64,000 nt of DNA from Oscillospiraceae bacterium. Lineage in GTDB: Bacteria; Bacillota; Clostridia; Oscillospirales; Ruminococcaceae. Below, piece by piece: positions 1-8,300 of this stretch. Under the pieces are notes generated by a model that searched no databases, was not told the origin of the DNA, and worked only from the letters and a program-made list of their open reading frames with translations. Position 1 is the first letter of the stretch; each line of letters opens with the position of its first letter. Where the stretch lies: the NCBI GenBank assembly GCA_015067185.1, contig SVMZ01000003.1, positions 1 through 64,000 of the forward strand, read 5' to 3'. A program made the position numbers and the translations under genes.

Positions 1-1
1 T

Positions 2-925
2 CTTTACGGCGGTGTCGTTCCCGAAATTGCCTCCCGCCGCCATGTGGAAAACATCGTCCCCGTGGTGGAGCAAGCCCTTGCGGAAGCCTCCCTCACGCTG
101 GATGATATCGATGCCTTTGCCGTCACCTATGCCCCCGGTCTGATCGGTGCACTGCTGGTGGGTGTCAATTTTGCCAAGGGCATGGCTATGGCTGCCAACA
201 AGCCCCTGATTCCCGTCCACCATCTCCGCGGACACATTGCCGCCAACTATCTTGCCCATCCTGAACTGGAGCCCCCCTTCCTCTGTCTCACCGTCTCCGG
301 CGGCCACAGCAGTATCATCAGGGTGAGCGGCTACACCTCCTTTGAAACGCTGGGCGCCACCCGCGATGACGCCGCAGGCGAAGCCTTCGATAAAGCCGCC
401 CGCGCTATGGGACTCTCCTATCCCGGCGGCATCAGCATTCAGAACATCTCTGCCCAGGGCAACGACCGCGCTTTCAAGCTGCCCAAGCCCCGCGTAGAGG
501 GCTGCCCGCTGGATTTCAGCTTCTCCGGATTGAAGACCTCCGTCATCAACCTGCTGCACAATGCTCAGCAAAAAGGCGAGGAGATCAGCATTCCCGATCT
601 GGCTGCCTCCTTCCAGCGCACCGTAGTGGATATCCTCTGCGACAAACTGTTTGCCGCTGCCGACGAGCTCGGGGAAAGCCGCATCGTCTGCGCCGGTGGT
701 GTATCCGCCAATAAACTGCTGCGTGAAACACTGGAACAGCGCTGCCAAAAGAGCGGTCGCCAACTGTTTATTCCTCCCCTTTCTCTCTGCGGAGACAATG
801 CCGCCATGATCGCCGCCCAGGCCTACTACGAGGTCACCTCCGCCGGCGGACTGCACGCCTTTGCGGATAACTATCTCCCCCTCAATGCCTGCGCCACGCT
901 GGATATCGCCAAATCCGCCTATTGA
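2..925 (+). CDS. tsaD: tRNA N6-adenosine threonylcarbamoyltransferase TsaD (5' truncated by window)
   Basis: TsaD transfers the threonylcarbamoyl group from threonylcarbamoyl-AMP to A37 of ANN-decoding tRNAs, working with TsaB and TsaE in the cytoplasm. The frame is open from base 2 with no start, and the first residues (LYGGVVPEIASRRH) are the conserved family segment just before the metal site, so only a short N-terminal piece is missing. Visible motifs are the iron-ligand pair in HHLRGH, the SGGHS nucleotide loop and GDNAAMIA near the C-terminus, which carries the metal-binding Asp. The partner enzyme making the TC-AMP substrate (Sua5/TsaC) is also in this window at 16022. A strong terminator follows directly. 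Identification is secure. Confidence 0.96.
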   Translation, partial: LYGGVVPEIASRRHVENIVPVVEQALAEASLTLDDIDAFAVTYAPGLIGALLVGVNFAKGMAMAANKPLIPVHHLRGHIAANYLAHPELEPPFLCLTVSGGHSSIIRVSGYTSFETLGATRDDAAGEAFDKAARAMGLSYPGGISIQNISAQGNDRAFKLPKPRVEGCPLDFSFSGLKTSVINLLHNAQQKGEEISIPDLAASFQRTVVDILCDKLFAAADELGESRIVCAGGVSANKLLRETLEQRCQKSGRQLFIPPLSLCGDNAAMIAAQAYYEVTSAGGLHAFADNYLPLNACATLDIAKSAY

Positions 926-938
926 TCCCGACTCTCTG

Positions 939-967
939 TCCGTCCGCACCTGCGGACGGATTTTCTT
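939..967 (+). terminator. Rho-independent terminator after tsaD
   Basis: A 10-bp perfect stem (TCCGTCCGCA / TGCGGACGGA) is followed at once by a T-rich tail (TTTTCTTTTC). It starts 14 bases after the tsaD stop. Confidence 0.85.
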
Positions 968-989
968 TTCCCCTCCCCTCTTCTTCCAA

Positions 990-1053
990 AATAAAAAAGT
1001 CGCCCGCAGGCGGACATCACAACAGCCCACCGATCCAGGATCGATGGGCTGTT
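990..1053 (-). terminator. Terminator region of glnA (two hairpins)
   Basis: Downstream of glnA on the minus strand lies a long near-perfect hairpin at 1021-1053 (arms AACAGCCCA / TGGGCTGTT plus inner CGATC / GATCG). A second GC-rich, slightly bulged hairpin at about 999-1015 is followed on the minus strand by a run of six T. Confidence 0.7.
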
Positions 1054-1087
1054 CTCTGTTTTGTGTGTGGGCTTCCCTGCCCGTCCA

Positions 1088-2512
1088 TTACAGATTAAAA
1101 TATCTGTCAAACTCTGCGGGATGGGGAATCTTGGCCAGCTCGGCACACTCCTTGCGCTTGCGGGCGACGAAGTTCTTGATGAGGTGCTCGGGGAATACGC
1201 CGCCGGCGGTGAGGTAATCGTGGTCAGCCTCAAGAGCATCCAGAGCCGCCTCCAGAGAGGTGGGCAGACCCTTGAGCTTTGCCTTCTCTTCTTCGGGGAG
1301 GTTATAGAGGTTGAAGTCGTAGGGACCCCAGCCGTTTTCGTGAGGATCGATCTGATTTTTGATACCGTCCAGACCGGCCATCAGGATAGCTGCATAGCAG
1401 AAATAGGGGTTGCAGGTTGCATCCGGGTTGCGCAGCTCAAAGCGACGAAGAGCCGGAGTCTTTGCGTATGCGGGGATACGGATGACAGCGCTGCGGTTGG
1501 AGGTGGCGTAACCGACGGTAACGGGAGCCTCAAAACCGGGAACCAGTCTCTTGAAGGAGTTGGTGCTGGGGTTGGTGAGGGCGCAAAGGGAGGAGATATG
1601 CTTGAGCAATCCGCCGATGAAATAGTGGGCGGTTTTACTCAGGTGGGAGTAACCGTCGTCATCGGAGAAAACAGGCTCGCCATCCTTGAGGAGCAGCATG
1701 TGAACGTGCATGCCGTTGCCTGCCTCACCGTAAACCGGCTTGGGCATGAAGGTAGCGGTCTTTCCGTATTTGGCAGCGGTGTTTTTGATGATATATTTGA
1801 TCATCATGGTTGCGTCAGCCATCTTGGACATCTCGCCCAGCATGGGCTCAATCTCAAACTGACCGGCAGCACCCACTTCGGGATGATGATAGTTGATCTT
1901 GATGCCGGCTTTGGCCATCTCCAGGCACATCTCGGAGCGGCACTCATAGGAGCGGTCATAGGGCTTGGCGATGTGGTAAGCCTTCTGATGGGGAACGATA
2001 TTGCCCTTGCCTTCGCTGGCGCTGTTCCAGTAAGCCTGGTCAACATCGATGGATACGCCGATCTCATTGGCCTGTACACTCCAGCCGATGTTATCGAAAA
2101 GATGGAACTCAAACTCGGGCAGGATGAGCATCGTGTCGGCAATGCCGGTATCTCTCATATATTTTTCAGCAGCGAGAACAATGTTTCTGGGGTACTGATC
2201 CAGCGGGCGGTTTTCGGGATAGTCGATGATCATGGCATTTCCGGTAATGGAAAGGGTGGGGATCTCGCAGAAAGAGTCGATTACAGCGGTGTCGGGATCA
2301 GGGATAAATACCATATCGCTCTTCTCAACCACAGCGTAGCCGTAGTTGGAGGCATCAAAACCGATGCCGTTCTTCATGGTCTCTTCCGAAAAGTTCTGTG
2401 CGGGAATGGTCACGTGACGATACTGTCCGTTGATGTCGACAATTTTAAAATCGACCATCTTAATGTCATTCTCACGGATCATCTCAAGGATGTTTTCCAC
2501 AGTTTTTCCCAT
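1088..2512 (-). CDS. glnA: Glutamine synthetase, class I
   Basis: Catalyses ATP-dependent amidation of glutamate to glutamine, the main entry of ammonium into organic nitrogen; cytoplasmic dodecamer in this family. About 474 residues, a normal GSI length. Visible motifs are the ExE metal site in EFEFHLF, NGMHVH, the ATP-site segment NPSTNSFKRLVPG, RIPAY and FELRNPDATCNPY. The loop that carries the adenylylated Tyr in enteric enzymes reads NLYNLPEEE, so a Tyr is present, but whether it is modified cannot be told. Two in-frame ATGs exist: 2521 is only 2 nt from the GGAGG, whereas 2512 is 11 nt away, so 2512 is preferred. It is a single-gene unit, divergent from the MazG-like gene. Confidence 0.95.
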   Translation of the reverse strand: MGKTVENILEMIRENDIKMVDFKIVDINGQYRHVTIPAQNFSEETMKNGIGFDASNYGYAVVEKSDMVFIPDPDTAVIDSFCEIPTLSITGNAMIIDYPENRPLDQYPRNIVLAAEKYMRDTGIADTMLILPEFEFHLFDNIGWSVQANEIGVSIDVDQAYWNSASEGKGNIVPHQKAYHIAKPYDRSYECRSEMCLEMAKAGIKINYHHPEVGAAGQFEIEPMLGEMSKMADATMMIKYIIKNTAAKYGKTATFMPKPVYGEAGNGMHVHMLLLKDGEPVFSDDDGYSHLSKTAHYFIGGLLKHISSLCALTNPSTNSFKRLVPGFEAPVTVGYATSNRSAVIRIPAYAKTPALRRFELRNPDATCNPYFCYAAILMAGLDGIKNQIDPHENGWGPYDFNLYNLPEEEKAKLKGLPTSLEAALDALEADHDYLTAGGVFPEHLIKNFVARKRKECAELAKIPHPAEFDRYFNL

Positions 2513-2723
2513 TGTGTTCATTACCTCCAGTAATATCTGTTTCTATTTACTTTTATAATACACTCAAACGGGTTTGCCTTTTATAAAACCACTTTTACAA
2601 AAGACCCACTTTAATAGAATATTTTAAAACAATCAATTTGTCAAGATACAAAAGCCATTAAATGGCAAAATCCGCTTAAAAATGTCATTTCAAACATTTT
2701 CTTATCGTTCAGACCCAAACCTA

Positions 2724-2752
2724 TTCCATTTTTCTCTAAAAGATGCTATAAT
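2724..2752 (+). promoter_or_regulatory. Promoter for MazG-like gene
   Basis: TTCCAT, a 17-bp spacer, then TATAAT, ending about 30 bases before the start codon. The rest of the 2513-2781 divergent intergenic region is AT-rich; it holds a CAAAC-GG-GTTTG inverted repeat at 2565-2576 on the glnA side, of unknown meaning. Confidence 0.6.
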
Positions 2753-2781
2753 GCCTCTATACAATAACCGGGAGGAAAACC

Positions 2782-3108
2782 ATGAACGATCTTAACTTTG
2801 AGACCATGCAGCAGCTTCAAAAACAGCTTCAGCTGAAATATCTGGATAAATGGGGCGGCGTTTACCCCGAAAAAGGACGCGATATGCTGCTGTGGATGAT
2901 GATCGAAGCGGGAGAAGCTGCCGATATCATCAAAAAGAAGGGTGATACCGCCATCATAGAAGACTCCGAACTCCGCGCCCGCTTTGTGGAGGAGCTTTGC
3001 GACACACTGATGTATTTTAACGATGTCATGCTCTGCTACGGTATTACCCCGGACGAGCTGGCAGAGGTCTATCTGAAAAAGCAGGAACGGAATCTCTCCC
3101 GCTGGTGA
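2782..3108 (+). CDS. MazG-like nucleotide pyrophosphohydrolase
   Basis: Small all-alpha NTP pyrophosphohydrolase of 108 residues. The family hydrolyses (d)NTPs to the monophosphate and pyrophosphate and acts as a house-cleaning or nucleotide-pool enzyme. The metal-binding pattern is visible as EAGEAAD in the middle and EELCDTLMYFND about 25 residues later, giving the expected ExxE...ExxD arrangement on two helices. It starts at ATG after GGGAGG. It stands alone: own promoter upstream, strong terminator downstream. The actual substrate (dUTP, dCTP or a damaged nucleotide) cannot be inferred. Length fits the single-domain MazG type rather than two-domain MazG. Confidence 0.8.
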   Translation: MNDLNFETMQQLQKQLQLKYLDKWGGVYPEKGRDMLLWMMIEAGEAADIIKKKGDTAIIEDSELRARFVEELCDTLMYFNDVMLCYGITPDELAEVYLKKQERNLSRW

Positions 3109-3193
3109 TGCTTACGCACCGCCAAGTCCCGGGAACACCTTTATTCCGATGCTATCCTGCCCTTTTCCCTGCTCTTTATCCCCGACACCAAAA

Positions 3194-3234
3194 CAGACCT
3201 GCCCGGATCGCTCCGAACAGGTCTGCTGTTTTTT
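3194..3234. terminator. Bidirectional terminator between MazG-like gene and DtxR-family gene
   Basis: CAGACCTG / CAGGTCTG outer stem with an inner CGGA / TCCG stem. It is followed on the plus strand by TTTTTT and on the minus strand by TTTT, and lies between two convergent genes. Confidence 0.85.
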
Positions 3235-3246
3235 ATATCTGCCGTC

Positions 3247-3642
3247 TCATTCGCCACGGACAGCATCCGTGCTGTCAAATTGCTTTTGGGCATAATTCTT
3301 CAGTGCCTCAAAGGATTCCGCACTGATATAATGCTCTATTTTGCAGGCATCCTCCAACGCAACATCGGGAGTTACACCCACGTTTATCAAAAGATTGGCC
3401 AACCATGTATGACGCTCATACATCTCCTCAGCGATCGCTCTGCCGCTTTCGGTCAGCGTAATAAAGCCGTCCTTATCCACCACGATGAACCCGCCGTTTT
3501 TCAACAGACCCATCGCACGGCTGACACTCGGCTTGGAATATCCCATGTATTCGCAGATATCAATGGATCTCACCGCCGCGCTTTTTCTGGAAAGCACCAG
3601 GATTGTCTCCAAATACATTTCACCGGATTCCTGCAGCTGCAT
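3247..3642 (-). CDS. DtxR/MntR-family metal-dependent transcriptional regulator
   Basis: Metalloregulatory repressor of the DtxR/MntR family, which binds DNA when loaded with Mn(II) or Fe(II). 131 residues: an N-terminal winged helix (SGEMYLETILVLSRKSAAVR, then SIDICEYMGYSKPSVSRAM as the HTH) and a short dimerisation/metal domain with ERHTWLANLL and DACKIEHYIS. The E-x2-H and C/E-x2-H pairs match the family's metal ligands. No C-terminal SH3-like domain, so it is MntR-like in size. ATG 3642 is preceded by a perfect AGGAGG 6 nt away; ATGs further upstream lack one. A perfect palindrome sits in its promoter, suggesting autoregulation. No metal transporter gene is adjacent. Confidence 0.85.
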   Translation of the reverse strand: MQLQESGEMYLETILVLSRKSAAVRSIDICEYMGYSKPSVSRAMGLLKNGGFIVVDKDGFITLTESGRAIAEEMYERHTWLANLLINVGVTPDVALEDACKIEHYISAESFEALKNYAQKQFDSTDAVRGE

Positions 3643-3670
3643 ATCGCTCCTCCTAAACATCTTTTTATAA

Positions 3671-3699
3671 AGCATATCATATAAATGTAAACATTTCAA
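3671..3699 (-). promoter_or_regulatory. Promoter with embedded palindromic operator of the DtxR-family gene
   Basis: On the minus strand TTGAAA (3694-3699), a 17-bp spacer and TATGCT (3671-3676). Inside the spacer, at 3683-3696, is the inverted repeat AAATGT-AA-ACATTT, placed where a bound dimer would block RNA polymerase. Confidence 0.6.
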
Positions 3700-3794
3700 G
3701 TGCAGCGTTCCTTTTCCTTCAGAAAACCCTGTCTTTTATCAGAAATCCCGCCTGTCTGCGGCATTTCTTCGCACAGTTCAAAACCTGCACACTA

Positions 3795-3829
3795 AAAATC
3801 TCCGGCAATTCCTCATTGCCGGAGATTTT
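3795..3829 (-). terminator. Terminator of Gfo/Idh/MocA gene
   Basis: 15-bp perfect stem (AAAATCTCCGGCAAT / ATTGCCGGAGATTTT) with a 5-base loop, followed by T residues on the minus strand. It begins 28 bases after the gene's stop. Confidence 0.85.
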
Positions 3830-3856
3830 GCCGTTATCTTTTGTAAATACTCACGC

Positions 3857-4915
3857 TTAAAGAATCACTTCATGTCCGGTCTCCGCAGACTTATAGATAC
3901 CGTCAATGATCTTCATCAGCATCACGCCGTCCTCTGCAGTGGCACGGCAGGGAACCCCTCTCATGGCTGCATCAACAAATCCCTTGATCTCGTCCTTAAA
4001 TGCATCCATGTGGAAAGTAACATCAACAGCAGGCTGAATGTTGACAAATCTGCCTGCCACGTCGGTATAGATCTCCAGCTTCGGGCTGAGCTCTGCGCCG
4101 CCCTTGGTTCCGAACAGCTGAATGTTGCCGGTATCGCTCTTGCAGTTGAGGTTGAAGCTGGCCTCCACCGAAAGGGTAAAGCCGTTTTCAAAACGCACCA
4201 GTGCGCTGACAAAATCCTCAACATTATAAACATCTTCGCCCAGTGTTTTCTCTGTGATCTCCCATGCCGCATCGGCACCACGGGCGCGGTTTTTGCCCAG
4301 ATTGTTGTAGGTAACGCCGGATACGGCAACGGGCTTGGGATTGCCTGCCAGGTATCTGGAAAGATCAATAACATGAACACCGAGATCGATCAGCGGGCCG
4401 CCGCCGGAGATAGCCTTGTTGCCGAACCAGCCGCCCGGGCAGCCGCTGCGTCTGAGATAGGTGGCCTTGGCATAATAGATATCGCCCATCACGCCGTCAT
4501 CACGGAACTCGCGGAAGATATCCGCATCTCTTCCAAAGCGGCGGACAAAACCGATCTGCAGCAGTTTGCCGCACTCTTCGGCAGTTTTCATCATCTCTTC
4601 TGCCTCTGCGGCATTCATGGCCATCGGCTTTTCGCAGATAACATTGGCGCCGCCTCTGAGAGCGGTGATGGTACAATCTTTATGCGCTGCATTCCATGTG
4701 GTAACGCTGACCACATCCAGCTTTTCCTTCTCCATCATCTCTTTGCAGTCGGCATATACATGGGGAATATTGAATTTCTCGGCATATTTTGTTGCTTTCT
4801 CAAAATCGATATCACAGCATGCCACCACTTCCACGTCGGGAATAGCAAGATATCCATCCATATGGCAATGGGAAATTCCGCCGGTACCAATAATTGCAGC
4901 TCTTATTTTTGCCAT
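3857..4915 (-). CDS. Gfo/Idh/MocA-family oxidoreductase
   Basis: NAD(P)-dependent dehydrogenase acting on a sugar, inositol or related polyol; 352 residues, the usual family length. An N-terminal Rossmann fold opens with AAIIGTGGISHCH. The family motif EKPMAMNAAEAEEM supplies the conserved Lys of the EKP signature. The C-terminal alpha/beta substrate domain includes GGGPLIDLGVHVIDLSRYL, where the conserved Asp and His of the active site fall. Start supported by AAGGAG 8 nt upstream. Single-gene transcription unit with a consensus promoter and strong terminator. The substrate cannot be assigned; the isomerase/aminotransferase group at 50-53 kb is a thematic but distant relative. Confidence 0.85.
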   Translation of the reverse strand: MAKIRAAIIGTGGISHCHMDGYLAIPDVEVVACCDIDFEKATKYAEKFNIPHVYADCKEMMEKEKLDVVSVTTWNAAHKDCTITALRGGANVICEKPMAMNAAEAEEMMKTAEECGKLLQIGFVRRFGRDADIFREFRDDGVMGDIYYAKATYLRRSGCPGGWFGNKAISGGGPLIDLGVHVIDLSRYLAGNPKPVAVSGVTYNNLGKNRARGADAAWEITEKTLGEDVYNVEDFVSALVRFENGFTLSVEASFNLNCKSDTGNIQLFGTKGGAELSPKLEIYTDVAGRFVNIQPAVDVTFHMDAFKDEIKGFVDAAMRGVPCRATAEDGVMLMKIIDGIYKSAETGHEVIL

Positions 4916-4951
4916 TTTTACATCTCCTTACACATTGTAACCTTTGCCAAC

Positions 4952-4981
4952 ATTATATTCCTTTTTTCCACACAGTGTCAA
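4952..4981 (-). promoter_or_regulatory. Promoter of Gfo/Idh/MocA gene
   Basis: Perfect hexamers TTGACA and TATAAT on the minus strand with an 18-bp spacer, ending about 36 bases before the ATG. Confidence 0.8.
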
Positions 4982-5113
4982 TGCCTTTTTTTATTTTTTC
5001 CTTTAACTTTTTGTTCATCGCATGGATCCGCTTTAAAACCTCTCACCAAAAAATGCAGCCGGCGTATAATGGTACTGAGAAAACTTTCATTCTTGAAACG
5101 GAGTGGGATCAAC

Positions 5114-5281
5114 ATGAAAAGAAAGCAGCGCTGTTATCCGCATACCTTGTTCTATATTGCAGCCACCGCCTTTGGCATCGGACTCATCATCGGTCTGCTC
5201 TGCTCATTCCGGCTGGCTGCCATATCCGCATCGCTGCTTTTGATCGTCATGGGGATCCGACTCCTCATCCGGGAACATTGA
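5114..5281 (+). CDS. Small membrane protein (55 aa) upstream of spoVM
   Basis: 55 codons starting at ATG 5114 behind GGAGTGGG. A basic N-terminus (MKRKQRC) precedes two hydrophobic stretches (roughly residues 13-30 and 34-50) joined by a short SFR turn, so a two-helix membrane protein is predicted. No family is recognised. Its TGA stop abuts the AGGAGG that serves the next gene, spoVM, so the two are almost certainly co-transcribed and translationally coupled. That pairing suggests, but does not show, a sporulation role. No clear sigma-A promoter was found upstream (a TATAAT at 5065-5070 lacks a good -35), which would fit a sporulation sigma factor. Confidence 0.55.
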   Translation: MKRKQRCYPHTLFYIAATAFGIGLIIGLLCSFRLAAISASLLLIVMGIRLLIREH

Positions 5282-5291
5282 GGAGGTATTT

Positions 5292-5378
5292 ATGAAAATC
5301 GTAGTGCTGCAAAGCCCGAAATTTCTTTCACCGATCCTTCGGCTGATATTCAGGATCAAAAAAGAACAGTTTGAATAA
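5292..5378 (+). CDS. spoVM: Stage V sporulation protein SpoVM-like peptide (28 aa)
   Basis: 28-codon gene, ATG 5292, TAA ending at 5378, with a perfect AGGAGG 5 bases upstream. The peptide starts MKIVVLQSPKFLSPILRLI. It matches the SpoVM pattern: 26-28 residues, amphipathic helix, basic tail, and the PKFL core with proline at position 9, the same position as the functionally important Pro9 of the Bacillus subtilis protein. SpoVM marks the convex outer forespore membrane and anchors SpoIVA to start spore-coat assembly. It follows a 55-aa membrane protein with a 10-base gap and runs convergently into mfd with only 4 bases between stops. Genes this short are easily missed by automatic annotation. 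Confidence 0.85.
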   Translation: MKIVVLQSPKFLSPILRLIFRIKKEQFE

Positions 5379-5382
5379 CCTT

Positions 5383-8300
5383 TTATTCCGACAGCGCGAA
5401 GAGCACCATTCTCATGACATCGGACGGCAGTTCGCCGCTGCACAGTTTGGCTGCTACATAAGGCTTTGCCCCCGCATTGAATTTGATTCTGCCGCGCTGT
5501 TTGGATGCCAGTGAGCTGACCTTGGTGATCTCAAACCTGTCGCCGTAGAAGAAGAGCTCTGTCCCCTTCTGGCTGATCTCATAGATCCCCAGTCCGGAGG
5601 CCAGATTCCTCAGCATCGCCACATCAATGAGTCCCTTCACCGATGCCGGCGGCTCACCGTAACGGTCGATCAGTTCATCCGTTACATCCAATGCATCTTC
5701 GCGGGTCTGTATACCCGCGATCTTTTTATAGATATCAATTCTCTGGGAGAGATTGTCAATATATTTTTCGGGGATATGGGCATCCAGACGGATATCCACC
5801 AGACAGTCCTCACTCTGCTTTTTGGGCTTTTCCCCTTTTTCCTCCGCAATGGCTTCGTTGAGCAGACGCATATACATCTCGTAGCCCACGGCCTCCATGT
5901 GACCGTGCTGCCTTGCGCCGAGGATATTGCCCGCACCGCGGATCTCCAGATCCCGCATAGCAATCTTAAATCCGGAACCGAAGGAAGTAAAGTCGCGGAT
6001 GGCAGCCAGACGCTTGGTTGCAACATCCGAGATCTCCTTATCCTTTGTGAAGGTGAGATAGGCAAAGGCTCTTCTGTTGGAGCGTCCCACACGTCCACGG
6101 ATCTGATACAGCTGGGAAAGTCCCATTCTATCCGCATTTTCAATAATCAGAGTGTTGCAGTTGGGCACGTCAATGCCCGCTTCTATAATGGTGGTGCAGA
6201 CAAGGATATCCACCTCATGCTCCAGCAGCTGCCGCCACACTTCGGATATCTCGTCCTCGCTCATCCGTCCGTGAGCCACCGCAATGCGTGCCTCCGGCAG
6301 CAGATTGCCAATTCTTGCCGCACAGGTCATGATGCTGTCAATGCGGTTGTGGAGATAGAATGCCTGGCCGCCTCTGCGCAGCTCTTTTTTGAGAGCCTCG
6401 GCAATCACACCCCAGTCCTGCTCCATCACATAGGTCTGCACCGGGAATCTGTCCATCGGCGCCTCTTCGATCACCGACATATCCCGCAGCCCGGACATGG
6501 CCATATTGAGGGTGCGGGGGATAGGCGTTGCCGAAAGGGTCAGGACGTCCACCGAATTCTTCAGCTCTTTCATGCGCTCCTTGTGGGCAACACCGAAACG
6601 CTGCTCCTCATCGATGATGCAGAGCCCCAGATCTTTGAACACCACATCCTTCTGCACAATGCGGTGCGTTCCGATGATGATGTCGATCTCGCCGCGGCGC
6701 AGCTTGTTGACGATCTGCTCCTGCTGCTTCGGTGTGCGGAAACGGGACAGCATCTCCACCTTGATGGGGAACCCATCCATACGGGAGAGGAAGGTCTGGT
6801 AGTGCTGCCATGCCAGGATGGTGGTGGGCACCAACACCGCACATTGCTTGGAATCCATCACGCACTTGAAGGCGGCACGGATGGCGACCTCGGTTTTGCC
6901 AAAGCCCACATCGCCGCACAGCAGCCGCTCCATGGGGCGGGGCTGTTCCATATCATGCTTGATCTCTTCAATGCAGCGGAGCTGATCGCCCGTCTCATCG
7001 TAGGGGAACCGCTCCTCAAAGTCCTGCTGCCAGTCGGTATCTTCCGAGAAGGCGTAGCCCTCCGCTCTCATTCTGGCCGAATAGAGCTTGATCAGCTCTC
7101 CCGCCATCTCCTTGACCGCTTTTTTAACTCTTGCCCTCGTCTTGCCCCATTCGGCCGAGTTGAGCTTACTCAGCTTCACAGTGCTGTCCTCATGGGGACC
7201 GATGTATTTGGAAACCAGATCCAGCTGTGTGACAGGGATAAACAGGGCGTCTGTACCCGCATAGCGGATCTTGATATAATCCTTGACCACACCCTGCAGC
7301 TCCCGCTTGACAATTCCCTCAAAGATACCGATACCGTGGGAGATATGCACCACATAATCGCCGGGTGTCAGATCGGACAGGCTCTTGATCTCTTCTCCCG
7401 ACTTTTTGGAGCGCTTCCGCTTGGTGGTTTTTGTTGTGGTCTTGGTATGGCTGATGATGACAAATTTGATCTCCGGATATTCAATACCGGAGGAAATACT
7501 GCCCGGAATGACATATACACTGCCCGGATTCATCCGTGTGACATCCTCCGTCAGCAGGGCATGGAAATCCTGTCTGCGCAGATCCTCTGCAACGGCACCG
7601 GCATATTTGGAGGTACCGGCCAGAACAACACAGCAGTAACCGCGGCTCACATAGTCCTGCAGCTGCTCTGTCAAAGTAGAGATCTCGCCGCTCCAGTTGG
7701 AAAGCTGCATCGGCCTGGCTGCAATCAGCGCGCGGGGCTGCAGCTCGTTCTGGGAATGCATAAAGCTGTCCAGCATAACAGTCGGCGCATATCTCAATTC
7801 ATCGCAGTAATCATTGAAATCCATGGAGAAGGTATCGCAGCCTTTGAACAGAATACCTTCTTCCAGAAGGATTCCGGCATCCTCTCCCCATTGTTTCTCC
7901 AGGGATTTCAGGCTTTCCTTCTGTGCGGTAAATTCCGAGACAAAGACAAAGCCCTCGGCAACATAATTAAAAAGCGTTGCCGGCTGCTCATATATAACAG
8001 GGAGATATCTGTCTGCGGAAGAGGGGCGCAGTCCGCCCTCCAGCCTTTCGATATCCTTTTCCAATTCTCTTTTCGCTGCATCGTACTGTTTTCCCCGCAA
8101 AGACTCCTGCTTTTTTTTCAGCAGCCCTGCCAAAACTTCAAAAGAGGGAAACAGCACTTCCCGCGCCGGGGTTATCGTAATCGTGTCCACCAGTTCGGTG
8201 CGGCGCTGATCTTCCACATCAAACCGATTGATGGAGTCGATCTCATCGCCCCAAAATTCAATTCTCACCGGTGCCGGGCTGTCGGGAGGATAAACATCCA

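Noticed and set aside
1061-2533. 490-codon open frame antisense to glnA
   Set aside because: Complete overlap with glnA, whose motifs are clear; no motif or ribosome binding site on this strand.
3105-3326. 73-codon open frame after the MazG-like gene
   Set aside because: Runs through a bidirectional terminator and into the antisense of the DtxR-family gene; no independent start signal.
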